Below, piece after piece: positions 15,641 through 24,431 of a stretch of DNA of 64,000 nucleotides. The notes below the pieces were generated by a model that was not told the origin of the DNA, did no database searches, and was given only the letters and a program-made list of their open reading frames with translations. Each line of letters opens with the position of its first letter. Position 1 is the stretch's first letter. Location of the stretch: assembly GCA_028821605.1 (NCBI GenBank), contig JAPPFM010000054.1, positions 1 to 64,000 of the forward strand, written 5' to 3'. This DNA comes from Candidatus Poribacteria bacterium (GTDB lineage: Bacteria; Poribacteria; WGA-4E; WGA-3G). Position numbers and translations under genes: made by a program.

Positions 15641-17116
15641 GGAAACCCCCTGCCTTTAGGCGGGGGAGGAAAATCCGCCCTCGTGTGTTAGACCACAACT
15701 TGTGGCATGAAAATAATTGTTTTTTTTGACAAAAAGTGTATAATTATACTATCGTGTGGGAGGCAACTAACAACCTACACAACCAAGTGTAGCCTTGTCT
15801 CCCAACCGACTGTTGTTAGCGGTTAAAACACGATACACGATAGTCGAATGAAACGCACTTACAAATATCGAGTATACCCTACCAGTGATCAAGAACGCTG
15901 GCTTTATGCCGAGTTGAAGCACCAGAAACGCTTGTATAACTACATGCTTCAGATGCGTTCGCAAATGTGGGAATATGGTAAGGTGTCGGTATCGAAGTAT
16001 GACCAGATAAACCACCTTGCGAAACTGCGTGAAAACTCGCATTATTCCGATCATCCGCAGGATATGCAGGTATCTACAATTAAGCGCGTTGATGTGGCTT
16101 ATGACCACTTCTTTGATAGGTGTAAAGACCCTAAAGAGAGAAAGAAAGGACACCCCCAATTCAAGCGTTCTGTCCGTTCTGTGTCTTGGAGTCTGCGTAA
16201 ATACAAAGTCAAAGATAAAGCGACAGGTACATTTAAACGCGTCCGTCAAAATCCTATCCGTGAAACAGGTTCGCGTTTGAATCGGTTGAAAGTCCCAAAT
16301 CTTGGTGAAGTGAAAGTCAGAAGGCATCGTCCCTTCAGTGGAGACCCGAAAGAGGTCACGTTGAAAAAGACGGCGCGTGGCTGGTATTGCTTTATCGTTT
16401 GCGAAGTGCCTGAGACGCTGAAATGTGTTCCGAAATCCGCGTGGGGTGTGGATGTCGGGACGCAAGACTTTCTGACGACTTCCACGGGTGAGAAGAGACC
16501 TAACCCTTGCTTTTACCGCCAAGCCGAGCGTAAACTTGCGAAACTTCAGCGTGATTTGTCGCGTAAGCAATACAAAAGCCGCAGATGGTATAAGGCGAAA
16601 GACGCTTTGGCGAAACAAGCGAATATTGTTGCCTGCCAACGACTTGATTTTATCGCAAAAACAGCGTATTGGCTTTTTCACCATAAAGGCGTTGATGCCG
16701 TTGTTGCTGAGAAACTTAAACCAAGTAACATGGTCAAGAACCGGTACCTTGCCAAGTCTATCTCTGATGCTTCTTGGGGTATGTTCTTTGACTGGTGTGC
16801 TTGGGCTGCCAAACGCGATGGTAAACATTTCCATCAAGTGCCAGCACACCACACAAGTCAAACCTGTTCGGCATGTTGTCAAAAATCGGCTATTAGACTG
16901 AAGTTGTCCGATCGTGTGTTCCATTGTGCATTCTGTGGTTTTAAACTTGACCGCGACCACAACGCGGCTCTAAATATCCTACATAGGGCGGCTTGCGCCC
17001 TTCGTGGAGAGGTATGGGATGCCATCCTCTGTGAAACGAGAAACCCACTACTATTGCAGGCTTGTTGGGGTTAACACCTCTACAAGCCCCCACGCTTTAG
17101 CTGGGGGTACTTGACA
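15641..17116 (+). mobile_element. IS605-group element carrying only tnpB
   Basis: The left end has a hairpin-forming CCCCCTGCC-TTTA-GGCGGGGG near 15646-15666. The right end has CCCCCACGC-TTTA-GCTGGGGG near 17086-17107 and ends at TTGACA (17111-17116). These subterminal hairpins are typical of IS200/IS605-group ends, and the right-end region is where the omega RNA of TnpB systems is normally encoded. No tnpA (Y1 transposase) is present, so movement would need a transposase in trans. Between the left hairpin and tnpB lies a nested inverted repeat (ACTATCGTGT at 15748-15757 with ACACGATAGT at 15834-15843). Outer limits are set by comparison with the relic at 60.2-60.9 kb and are approximate. Confidence 0.8.
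15848..17074 (+). CDS. tnpB: TnpB RNA-guided nuclease (IS605 OrfB family)
   Basis: A 408-residue TnpB of full length. The N-terminus (MKRTYKYRVYPTSDQ) is the usual strand-rich start. The RuvC-like active site is visible as D202 (GVDVGTQ), E288 (VVAEKLKPSNM) and D370 (LDRDHNAALN). A zinc ribbon (CSACC...CAFC) lies between the last two. TnpB uses the omega RNA from the element right end to cut DNA next to a transposon-associated motif and helps keep the element at its donor site. All catalytic residues are present, so it may be active. There is no strong ribosome-binding site; the ATG follows the structured leader directly. Confidence 0.92.
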   Translation: MKRTYKYRVYPTSDQERWLYAELKHQKRLYNYMLQMRSQMWEYGKVSVSKYDQINHLAKLRENSHYSDHPQDMQVSTIKRVDVAYDHFFDRCKDPKERKKGHPQFKRSVRSVSWSLRKYKVKDKATGTFKRVRQNPIRETGSRLNRLKVPNLGEVKVRRHRPFSGDPKEVTLKKTARGWYCFIVCEVPETLKCVPKSAWGVDVGTQDFLTTSTGEKRPNPCFYRQAERKLAKLQRDLSRKQYKSRRWYKAKDALAKQANIVACQRLDFIAKTAYWLFHHKGVDAVVAEKLKPSNMVKNRYLAKSISDASWGMFFDWCAWAAKRDGKHFHQVPAHHTSQTCSACCQKSAIRLKLSDRVFHCAFCGFKLDRDHNAALNILHRAACALRGEVWDAILCETRNPLLLQACWG

Positions 17117-17147
17117 AAGCGCATAAATACTCTAAATGAGGTAATAA

Positions 17148-17969
17148 ATGAAACTCGGTGTATCCACTTACTCCTATTGGCATTTCAAGCCTGAACGCGT
17201 TCCCATCGAGCACGTCATTGAGGAAGCCGCGCGGCTTGAACTCGATGGCGTTGAAATCCTACATCAACAGATGGCATCGGAAGCGAATCCGTATCTTCAG
17301 AAACTCAAACGGCTCGCCTTCATTCATGGACTTGATCTCTACGCACTCTCCATCCATCAAGGCTTCGTTTCGCCAGACGAGGCAACACGACAAAAAAACA
17401 TCAATCATACCATCCATTGCATCCGATTAGCACACGAACTCGGTATCCCGGCGATTCGTCTCAACTCAGGGCGGTGGGGTACTGCTCCCTCTTTCGACGA
17501 ATTGATGAAAACCGAAGGGCAAGAGCCAACACTCCCTGGACACACAGAAGATGAGGCATTTGCGTGGGTAATTGCTTCCATCGAAAAATGTCTTCCAGAT
17601 GCCGAAAAATACGGGGTTATCCTCGGACTTGAAAACCACTGGGGATTGACATGCACGCCTGAAGGTGTCAATCGTATCGTCTCTGCTTTCGATTCAGAAT
17701 GGTTGAAGGTGACAATGGACTGTGGCAATTTCCTCTCAGATCCATACCAAAAACTGGAACAGATCGCCGATGAAGCGGTGCTTGTTCACGCCAAAACCTA
17801 TTACGGTGGTGGTGAATGGTATACATTAGAGTTGGACTATGCTAAAATAGGCAACATTCTAAAAGATGTCGGATTTCAGGGATACATATCCATTGAATTT
17901 GAAGGGAAGGCGGATGCACACATCGGGGTTCCACAGAGCGTGGCGATGCTCCGCGATGCCCTCCCCTGA
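17148..17969 (+). CDS. Sugar phosphate isomerase/epimerase family TIM barrel
   Basis: A 273-residue protein of the xylose-isomerase-like TIM-barrel superfamily (AP endonuclease family 2 fold). It starts MKLGVSTYSYW and carries acidic and histidine metal-ligand candidates at strand ends: GVEILHQ, GLENHWG, TMDCGN and ISIEFEG. Such proteins isomerise or epimerise sugars or inositol derivatives with a divalent metal; the substrate is unknown. It lies directly behind the right end of the TnpB element, whose terminal TTGACA (17111-17116) is 32 nt before the start codon. The PIG-L gene follows 39 nt after its ATG-chosen start, so the two probably form an operon. Confidence 0.88.
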   Translation: MKLGVSTYSYWHFKPERVPIEHVIEEAARLELDGVEILHQQMASEANPYLQKLKRLAFIHGLDLYALSIHQGFVSPDEATRQKNINHTIHCIRLAHELGIPAIRLNSGRWGTAPSFDELMKTEGQEPTLPGHTEDEAFAWVIASIEKCLPDAEKYGVILGLENHWGLTCTPEGVNRIVSAFDSEWLKVTMDCGNFLSDPYQKLEQIADEAVLVHAKTYYGGGEWYTLELDYAKIGNILKDVGFQGYISIEFEGKADAHIGVPQSVAMLRDALP

Positions 17970-18008
17970 TAGAAAGGCACAAAACCGATAGGATTGGAGA
18001 ATTTTCTA

Positions 18009-20705
18009 ATGTTCAGAAAAATTGTAATACCAATTTTGATTCTGGCACTACTCGGAACAATAGGGGGGAATACGGCTATGGCAGACACCGGAGAAATGGC
18101 AGGCACAACGAACGCTTCGGAAGTTTGGCGTGCTTTGCAACGTCTACAGACAACCGCCACCGTCCTACACACCGTTGCGCACCCCGATGATGAAAACGGC
18201 GCGTTGTTGACATGGCTCAGCAGGGCACGTGGTATCAGAACGGGATTATACTCAACCACGCGGGGTGAAGGTGGCGCAAACCTCATTGGGTCCGAATTAT
18301 TCGACGCGTTGGGTATCGTCCGAACCGAGGAACATCTTGCCTCTGTCCGCTACTACGGTATAGACCTTTTTTTCAGCAGTGCTGTTGATTTCGGTTATTC
18401 CAAGCGACTCGACGAAACTCTGGAAAAATGGGACTATGAGATGCTCTTGGAAGATATGGTCCGCCTGATTCGTTTCTACCGTCCCGATGTCATCATCTCT
18501 CGATTTCAAGGGAATCGTCAAGATGGACATGGACACCATCAGGCATCTGGAGTTGTGACTTTGGAGGCATTCCGTGTCGCAGGCGATGTGAATCGGTTCC
18601 CAGAACACCTTTCCGAAGGACTACACCCGTGGCAACCGAAGAAACTCTATATCTCACGCTCCAGATGGCGACGCAGCAACACCGCAACCGGTGATGCGCC
18701 CGTTCTAAAAATCGATACAGGCGAATACAATGCTTTGTTGGGGCTTTCATATTCTCAGATTGCACGGCAAGGACTTAGCTACCAACGTTCACAAGGTGCC
18801 GGACAGACACGCGCATCCAAGGGTTCTTCGGTTGCAGAATTGCGATTAGTGGACACAACCCTATCCGAGCAACCAAACCCTGAAAACACGTTATTTGATG
18901 GACTCGACACAACGATTTCAGACATGGCGAAACTCGCCAACACCGCCACTCTGAATGCGGAGTTTGCGCAACTTCAGAATAGTGTTGATGCCGCCGTCCG
19001 CGACTACGATGCCCGTCAGCCTTGGACGATTGTCCCTCATCTCGTAAGCGGGTTAAGGACAACTCGCGGGTTAATCGAAAAGATACAGGAAGCGGACATC
19101 AATAGCAGTGATCAATCACATCTCCTTTTCTTACTTAGGAATAAAGAACAGGAATTTATGACTGCTGCGAACGCCGCGCTTGGGGTGTCATTGGAAGTGC
19201 TTGTTCAACCCACCGGGGAACGCTCGCTTGACACTTTTACTGTCGCAATTCCTGGTCAAAAATTTTCAATCGGAATTCGGATGGTGAATCCGGCACCGGT
19301 CGCCGCTGAATTCATCAATGCCTGGCTCGACACGCCTGAAGGTTGGGACACGCATCAAATACAAGGAGACGAGGACGCGAAAGAGATGACCCCTATAGAG
19401 ACGAACAAACCTGTCTCTATCGCATTCGGGGTGGAAGTGCCACAAAATGCGGCGTACACGCAACCTTATTGGTCGCGGGCATCCGAATATCACGATGCAG
19501 TCTATACACTCAATCATCCAGCGGCCCGTTTTCTACCCTTCACACCACCTGAGGTTCATGGCGTTGTAACCTACCGCGTGGACGGTGTGGACTTTATAGT
19601 AACGCAGCCCGCCCAAACGCGTTCGATTAACCGACCTTGGGGTGAAAGACGGCGTTTGCTAACGGTTGCCCCTGCCATTAGTCTATCTGTCTCACCTCGT
19701 ATCGGCGTTATTCCAATCTCTGAATCTACGATGATGGGTGGGAAAACGACCTTTATTGCAACGGTGGAGATGCTTAATAATGTAAAGGGTGAATCGGAAG
19801 GAACACTTTCGCTCAAACTTCCGGACGGATGGCAGGTGTCACCTGAAAACGCGCCTTTCGCCTTCACACACGAAGGTGCAAGCAAGACGTTTACTTTTCA
19901 GGTATCTACTGAGGACGTGGAAGCGGGTAGTGTATACACAATTCAAGCAGTCGCTACACATAACGGCAAAGAATATACCACCGGTTATCAGACGATTGAT
20001 CATCGAGACCTTGAACCGCGTCACCTGTATCACTCTGCCACGATGACGCTTCATAGCATCTCGCTTGAACTTCCACAGAAGAATTTGAGCGTCGGCTATA
20101 TCATGGGTGTCGGCGATAAAGTTCCTGAGGCTTTGGAACAGATTGGGATCGATGTAGAGATGTTAGACAGAGAGGAACTCCGTACCGGCGATTTGAACCG
20201 CTTTGATACGATCCTCGTTGGCATTCGGGCGTACGCCGTGCGACGGGACCTCGTTGCCTATAACAGTAGGCTTCTCGATTACGTGCATAAGGGTGGTAAT
20301 CTCATCGTCCAATATCAGACCCCGGAATTCGATGCGGCCCCCTTCGGTCCGTATCCTTATACAATGGGCAGACGACCAGAAGAAGTCTCCGAAGAGGATT
20401 CACAGGTAACGATTTTGATGCCGGACAATCCTATCTTCCGCAGTCCGAATCAAATTACAGAGGCGGATTTCGATGGGTGGGTTGAGGAGCGCGGTTCTAA
20501 ATTCCTTACCGAGTGGGACGCAAATTATCAGGCACTCCTCACATGCAACGACCGTGAGCAGGAACCACAACACGGCGGATTTATGTATGCAGAATACGGA
20601 CAAGGCACCTACACCTACGCCGCTTACGCCTTTTACAGACAACTCCCAGCAGGTGTAGGCGGCGCATATCGCCTTTTCATTAATATGTTAACCCTGGGTC
20701 AGTGA
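18009..20705 (+). CDS. Large exported PIG-L/LmbE-family deacetylase
   Basis: An 898-residue protein. ATG at 18009 is chosen over an in-frame TTG at 17994 because GGAG precedes it and a signal peptide starts there (MFRKIVIPILILALLGTIGG). The zinc motif H58-P-D-D-E is followed by QDGHGHHQASG, the second metal-binding part, giving a catalytic PIG-L domain over roughly residues 50-290. The family removes acetyl groups from N-acetylglucosamine and related sugars. The remaining 600 residues contain beta-sandwich regions and a terminal alpha/beta domain (residues ~690-890) that may bind glycans. Export and the glycan context suggest breakdown of external aminosugar polymers; this is inference. Confidence 0.9.
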   Translation: MFRKIVIPILILALLGTIGGNTAMADTGEMAGTTNASEVWRALQRLQTTATVLHTVAHPDDENGALLTWLSRARGIRTGLYSTTRGEGGANLIGSELFDALGIVRTEEHLASVRYYGIDLFFSSAVDFGYSKRLDETLEKWDYEMLLEDMVRLIRFYRPDVIISRFQGNRQDGHGHHQASGVVTLEAFRVAGDVNRFPEHLSEGLHPWQPKKLYISRSRWRRSNTATGDAPVLKIDTGEYNALLGLSYSQIARQGLSYQRSQGAGQTRASKGSSVAELRLVDTTLSEQPNPENTLFDGLDTTISDMAKLANTATLNAEFAQLQNSVDAAVRDYDARQPWTIVPHLVSGLRTTRGLIEKIQEADINSSDQSHLLFLLRNKEQEFMTAANAALGVSLEVLVQPTGERSLDTFTVAIPGQKFSIGIRMVNPAPVAAEFINAWLDTPEGWDTHQIQGDEDAKEMTPIETNKPVSIAFGVEVPQNAAYTQPYWSRASEYHDAVYTLNHPAARFLPFTPPEVHGVVTYRVDGVDFIVTQPAQTRSINRPWGERRRLLTVAPAISLSVSPRIGVIPISESTMMGGKTTFIATVEMLNNVKGESEGTLSLKLPDGWQVSPENAPFAFTHEGASKTFTFQVSTEDVEAGSVYTIQAVATHNGKEYTTGYQTIDHRDLEPRHLYHSATMTLHSISLELPQKNLSVGYIMGVGDKVPEALEQIGIDVEMLDREELRTGDLNRFDTILVGIRAYAVRRDLVAYNSRLLDYVHKGGNLIVQYQTPEFDAAPFGPYPYTMGRRPEEVSEEDSQVTILMPDNPIFRSPNQITEADFDGWVEERGSKFLTEWDANYQALLTCNDREQEPQHGGFMYAEYGQGTYTYAAYAFYRQLPAGVGGAYRLFINMLTLGQ

Positions 20706-20745
20706 GGGGTTTTTGCTTGGGTGTTTCTTCAAGGTGACCTCGCCC

Positions 20746-21858
20746 CTACGCATCTTCCCACGGTGCCACATCGCCAACCGGCTGTGGTGCGGGGAAGCGG
20801 CTTACAACATCAACAGGCTTGCCTGCATCCGAGGATTCGATTATCCGTTCACAGACCTCTAATGCGTGCCGTGCTTGCGCGCCGTTACAACGTGGGTTTC
20901 GGTCGGATCTGATTGCGTCTGCGAAATCGGCGACTCCTTTGCCCCAATCTAATCCAGTGAAGGCTTTCGGCGGCGAGGGTTCATCTTGCCATCCGCCTGA
21001 CGGGGTAAATTTCTTGATACCACGTCCGTCATCGTGCGCCTGAAGTGAGAATCCGCCTTCTGTGCCGTGAATCTCATAGGGCGGAATCCCGGAAGCGACA
21101 GTAAAACTGTGATAGATGAATCCGTGTGCGCCCCCTTTTTGTGAAACGTCGAATTCAAGCACGGCAAACCCGTGATCTTTCTCATTTATCTCAAACTCAG
21201 TGCCTTGGCGTGGTCCTTGGGTTAGCACCCGTTTCGGAACAGCGACTCGTGCAAAGCCATGCACAGTTTTCACTGGGGCGATCATGGTCGTCATCGTTGT
21301 TAGCGGATAAGGGGCAACATCCCGGAACGGACCGGCATGCATGAGAAACGCATCAGCACTCGGATGCCAGTGTTCTAAGGGACCTCCGAAGTTGCCGATT
21401 GAAGAGATGACATCACCGATTTCACCTTCACGTATGCGTTGCCAGACGTTCTGCTGAACATAGCCGAGAATCGCCGATGGTGCGCACGCGAGTTTTAAAC
21501 CCATCGCTTCCGCTGTTTCCACGAGTTCGTTCGCTTCGTCTGTACGGATGGAAATTGGCTTTTCAGAATAGACGTGCTTCCCTGCCTTCAGTGCCGCCAA
21601 CGAAACCGGATAGTGAGAGATGTGAAGCGTCAAATTTACAATCGCCTCTACGTTTGCGTCATTTAGGACTTCGTCAAGCGATTTGTAAACACGACCGCCG
21701 TTCCGTTCTGCCAATGCTGAGGCACGCGCCTCGTCTTGATCATAGTAGCCAACCAATTCAATGAGATGTGGGTACGCTTGGCAACGGGGTTGATAGCCGC
21801 CTGCGGATATCATACCGCATCCGACAATTACCGTGCGGAGTGGAGTTGTATTGGACAT
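20746..21858 (-). CDS. Gfo/Idh/MocA-family oxidoreductase
   Basis: A 370-residue NAD(P)-dependent sugar dehydrogenase-like protein. The N-terminal Rossmann fold carries VIVGCGMISAGGYQ, and a conserved EKPIS (VYSEKPISIRTDEA) provides the usual catalytic-region lysine. The C-terminal half is the alpha/beta substrate domain. The family oxidises or epimerises sugars and inositols; the substrate is unknown. The gene converges on the PIG-L gene with only 40 bp between the stops, a segment that contains a GCTTGGGTGTTTC repeat piece. Confidence 0.92.
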   Translation of the reverse strand: MSNTTPLRTVIVGCGMISAGGYQPRCQAYPHLIELVGYYDQDEARASALAERNGGRVYKSLDEVLNDANVEAIVNLTLHISHYPVSLAALKAGKHVYSEKPISIRTDEANELVETAEAMGLKLACAPSAILGYVQQNVWQRIREGEIGDVISSIGNFGGPLEHWHPSADAFLMHAGPFRDVAPYPLTTMTTMIAPVKTVHGFARVAVPKRVLTQGPRQGTEFEINEKDHGFAVLEFDVSQKGGAHGFIYHSFTVASGIPPYEIHGTEGGFSLQAHDDGRGIKKFTPSGGWQDEPSPPKAFTGLDWGKGVADFADAIRSDRNPRCNGAQARHALEVCERIIESSDAGKPVDVVSRFPAPQPVGDVAPWEDA

Positions 21859-22171
21859 TCAGATAATTCCCCTTTTTATCTATCAATTTTGTCACGACCT
21901 GTGAGACTTAAAGTTTAGCAGATCGATACATTCCTTACAAGCCCATTTTTCCCGTCCCTTACCCCATTTTTTCTTATGTGTAGAATGTAGTTGCTGTCGT
22001 TAGGTTTGTGTGTGAGAAAGGCAGTCAATAACGGGTACCCCAAAACGGATCGCCTCTACGGCGTATATCCGTGAAAAATGAATGAGAAAGTTGGTGTTCC
22101 ACATATCTGTGAGAATGCGTTTGATAATGGTAATAAAAGATGGGGGTAAGTGACACGATGCATATAATCGT

Positions 22172-22200
22172 TTGACAGAAAATCGCTTCTGTAGTATAAT
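22172..22200 (+). promoter_or_regulatory. Perfect-consensus sigma-70-type promoter next to a start codon
   Basis: TTGACA at 22172-22177 and TATAAT at 22195-22200, with a 17-bp spacer, match the consensus at all 12 positions. A start site 6-8 nt downstream would fall at about 22206-22208, only 4-6 nt before the ATG at 22212, so the mRNA would be practically leaderless. The rest of 21859-22171 holds no gene or repeat that I recognise. Confidence 0.88.
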
Positions 22201-22211
22201 AATTGAAAAAT

Positions 22212-22874
22212 ATGGAAATATGTCTGCTGCTACCGGCTTACAATGAATCCAAAACAATTGGGGAGATAATTCAGGAGTCATCTGAATTTATCAGCGAAAT
22301 TGTTGTTATTGACGACGGTTCGTCAGATGAAACAGGTGAGATTGCAATAGCGTCTGGTGCTGTCTGTTTGTCAAATGCTATGAATCGTGGTAAAGGTAGT
22401 GCCTTACGAAAAGGCTTCGCTTATGCCCTCGCACACGGTTACGAATTAATCTTCACGATGGACAGCGATCACCAACACGAACCCGCGGATATACCGCGCT
22501 TTTTGGAACACTTTCATAACACACGTCCCGATATACTCATCGGGGCAAGGATAAAACATGACTCGCGGGTGTTAATGCCGTTGCATAGGCGTGTCAATAA
22601 CCGCCTAATTTCTTATGTCGGTTCCAAGTTGTGTGGGCAACAGGTGCCGGATTTCCAATCAGGGTATCGGCTCATTCGTGCTGATGTTTTGCAGCAGGTT
22701 CACCTGGAGACGGAGCGTTATGAAACGGAATCTGAACTCCTGATAAAAGCCGGACGACTCGGATTTCGGATTGAGAGTTTACCGATTCAAACACGATATG
22801 GCGATGAAGTCAGCCATATTAAACCGCTGCGAGAGATGTGGCTCTTTACAAAATTGTTGCTTCGGAGTTTATAA
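22212..22874 (+). CDS. GT2-family (DPM1/DPG synthase-like) glycosyltransferase
   Basis: A 220-residue GT-A-fold enzyme. Visible motifs are LLPAYNESKTIGEII at the N-terminus, VVIDDGSSDETGE and MDSDHQHEP (the DxD motif). The short length without C-terminal membrane helices resembles polyprenyl-phosphate mannose or glucose synthases, which load sugars onto the lipid carrier at the membrane. ATG at 22212 is chosen; the frame also has a TTG nine bases earlier, but neither has a ribosome-binding site. It is followed by a DUF368 transporter, which fits lipid-carrier metabolism. Confidence 0.88.
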   Translation: MEICLLLPAYNESKTIGEIIQESSEFISEIVVIDDGSSDETGEIAIASGAVCLSNAMNRGKGSALRKGFAYALAHGYELIFTMDSDHQHEPADIPRFLEHFHNTRPDILIGARIKHDSRVLMPLHRRVNNRLISYVGSKLCGQQVPDFQSGYRLIRADVLQQVHLETERYETESELLIKAGRLGFRIESLPIQTRYGDEVSHIKPLREMWLFTKLLLRSL

Positions 22875-22879
22875 AGAGT

Positions 22880-22980
22880 CGGAGGAGGGTCATGCGTTAT
22901 TGGTTTTCAGTTAAACGAGAGTTTTGACGAACCAAAGCACCTCTTAACTGACAACTGATAACCGACAACTGATAACTAAA
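22880..22980. repeat. Heptamer-repeat hairpin element ending at a start codon
   Basis: The element has a left arm with TATTGGTTTTCAGTTAA, a variable centre, and a right arm of TGACAAC/TGATAAC heptamers that can pair back to the left arm. It ends in GATAACTAAAAA directly against the ATG at 22983. The element at 27285-27404 has the same plan and the same junction with a start codon. Confidence 0.78.
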
Positions 22981-22982
22981 AA

Positions 22983-24011
22983 ATGAATTCACTCCAGCTT
23001 TTTGTTAACGGTTTTCTGATAGGTATTGCTAATATTATCCCCGGTATGAGTGGCGGGACCCTCGCACTCGTTTTGGGCATCTATGAACGACTCATCGGGG
23101 CATTGCGGCGTATCGGGTTTTCAACGGTTAAAAAATTGCTTGGGGTCGTCCGACTAAAGAGGCATGCCTTCACAGAAGCCGGAGACGAACTTCGCCGTAT
23201 CGATTTCGGCTTTCTGGCACTGTTAGGAATTGGCGCGATCGCTGCCCTATTGCTTACGTCAAAACTGATTGTCTATCTACTGAACAATCAGCACAATGCG
23301 ACTTACGGTTTCTTTAGCGGGTTGATTTTGACATCTATTCTGATACCGGCGCGAATGCTAAAAGGGTTTGGTGTCAAGGAATCGATTGTCCTGTTAATTG
23401 CCGTTGCGCTGATATTAGGCTTGTCTCTCGGTATGGGTGAAAAACAATTGGAACGGGTTGCGTATAAGTCGGGAGATGCCGCAGCAATGGAGAGTCCTGC
23501 CGAAAGCGCAGCTGAATTTCCAACGTATTGGGAGCTTGGACTCTTTTTTGGAAGCGGGGCATTGGCTGTTTCAGCGATGATTCTACCCGGCATCAGTGGT
23601 TCCTTCCTGATGCTCGCTTTGGGGGTCTATTTTCCGCTCTTAACGGCGATAAATACGTTAATAGAGGGTGTGCCGAAATTACTCAAAGGCATTTTATCCG
23701 AAGCGATGTTAGGGAGTTTGCTGATACTCGGTTTCGCCGCGATTGGATGCTTGTTTGGGCTTCTTGCATTCACACGGTTACTCAACTATCTACTGGAACG
23801 TTACCGGAACCTGACGATCGCCTTTCTCATCGGTTTGATGATCGGTTCACTTTACGGGTTATGGCCCTTTCGCGAGTTTGCGATGGTTGATGGGGAACGG
23901 ATAGATACCGCCCACATCTTACCGCAGCTCGATATAAATCTACTGATTACGATGGGGGCTTTTCTAATCGGCTGTGGTGTGATTTTTCTGTTTACCCGTT
24001 TGGAGAATTAG
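22983..24011 (+). CDS. DUF368-family polyprenyl-phosphate transporter
   Basis: A 342-residue integral membrane protein with about eight to ten hydrophobic helices and the family signature near the N-terminus (NGFLIGIANIIPGMSGGTLA) and again in the second half (MILPGISGSFLMLALGVY), showing an internal inverted repeat. DUF368 proteins (PopT) have been described as flippases that return undecaprenyl phosphate to the cytoplasmic face. The neighbour upstream is a glycosyltransferase of the type that uses this carrier. The start codon abuts a heptamer repeat with no Shine-Dalgarno sequence. Confidence 0.88.
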   Translation: MNSLQLFVNGFLIGIANIIPGMSGGTLALVLGIYERLIGALRRIGFSTVKKLLGVVRLKRHAFTEAGDELRRIDFGFLALLGIGAIAALLLTSKLIVYLLNNQHNATYGFFSGLILTSILIPARMLKGFGVKESIVLLIAVALILGLSLGMGEKQLERVAYKSGDAAAMESPAESAAEFPTYWELGLFFGSGALAVSAMILPGISGSFLMLALGVYFPLLTAINTLIEGVPKLLKGILSEAMLGSLLILGFAAIGCLFGLLAFTRLLNYLLERYRNLTIAFLIGLMIGSLYGLWPFREFAMVDGERIDTAHILPQLDINLLITMGAFLIGCGVIFLFTRLEN

Positions 24012-24039
24012 GTGTATGTGATACCATTTCTGATTGAAA

Positions 24040-24095
24040 TTGTAGCATAAACTTTTAGTTTGTGTTTCCTTTGTAGCATAGACTGTTAGTCTGTG
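24040..24095. repeat. Two GTAGCATA-type hairpin repeats
   Basis: Two related 25-mers in direct order at 24040-24064 and 24071-24095. Each reads TTGTAGCATA, then an R-ACT core, then the inverted TTAGT-TGTG half, so each can fold on itself. The same motif occurs twice more at about 37565-37622, inside a TIR-bounded element. Confidence 0.75.
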
Positions 24096-24165
24096 CATTA
24101 AGGTGTGGTTAATGCGATATAAACTTTTAGAGATGGTATGATGCTGTCGAATCGGGCTTGCAAGC

Positions 24166-24431
24166 ATGAAAAATCCAAGAATTAGCAAAATGGAAAATCA
24201 ATGCTGGTAGCCTGCCAACAACGGCGGCAGGCGGAACTTAATCAAGGAACATTATCATACAAGATGCTTGCATTCACGCTTGGCGACCCATTAAGAAAAT
24301 GAAAGATCCAAGAGTTAGTAAAATGGAAAATCAATGCTGGTAGCCTGCCAACAACGGCGGCAGGCGGAACTTAATCAAGGAACATTATCATACAAGATGC
24401 TTGCATTCACGCTTGGCGACCCATTAAGAAA
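24166..24431 (+). repeat. Tandem 133-bp duplication immediately upstream of nadK
   Basis: Two consecutive 133-bp units (24166-24298 and 24299-24431). They are identical from the TGGAAAATCAATGC block to the end and differ only by a few substitutions in their first 25 bases. Each unit begins with ATG, and the nadK ATG at 24432 is in the same phase, so nadK starts where a third unit would. Each unit opens with a 14-codon frame (MKNPRISKMENQCW and MKDPRVSKMENQCW) ending in TAG, and contains the hairpin GCCTGCC-N9-GGCAGGC. The element fills most of the 420-bp gap before nadK. Confidence 0.88.

Noticed and set aside
15726-15750. TTGACA and TATAAT near the tnpB leader as a promoter
   Set aside because: The spacing between the boxes is only 7 bp, too short; a different combination may be used but none is convincing.
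15767-16960. Long open frame of 397 codons antisense to tnpB
   Set aside because: It is the mirror of a real TnpB gene with catalytic motifs; the antisense protein has no recognisable domain.
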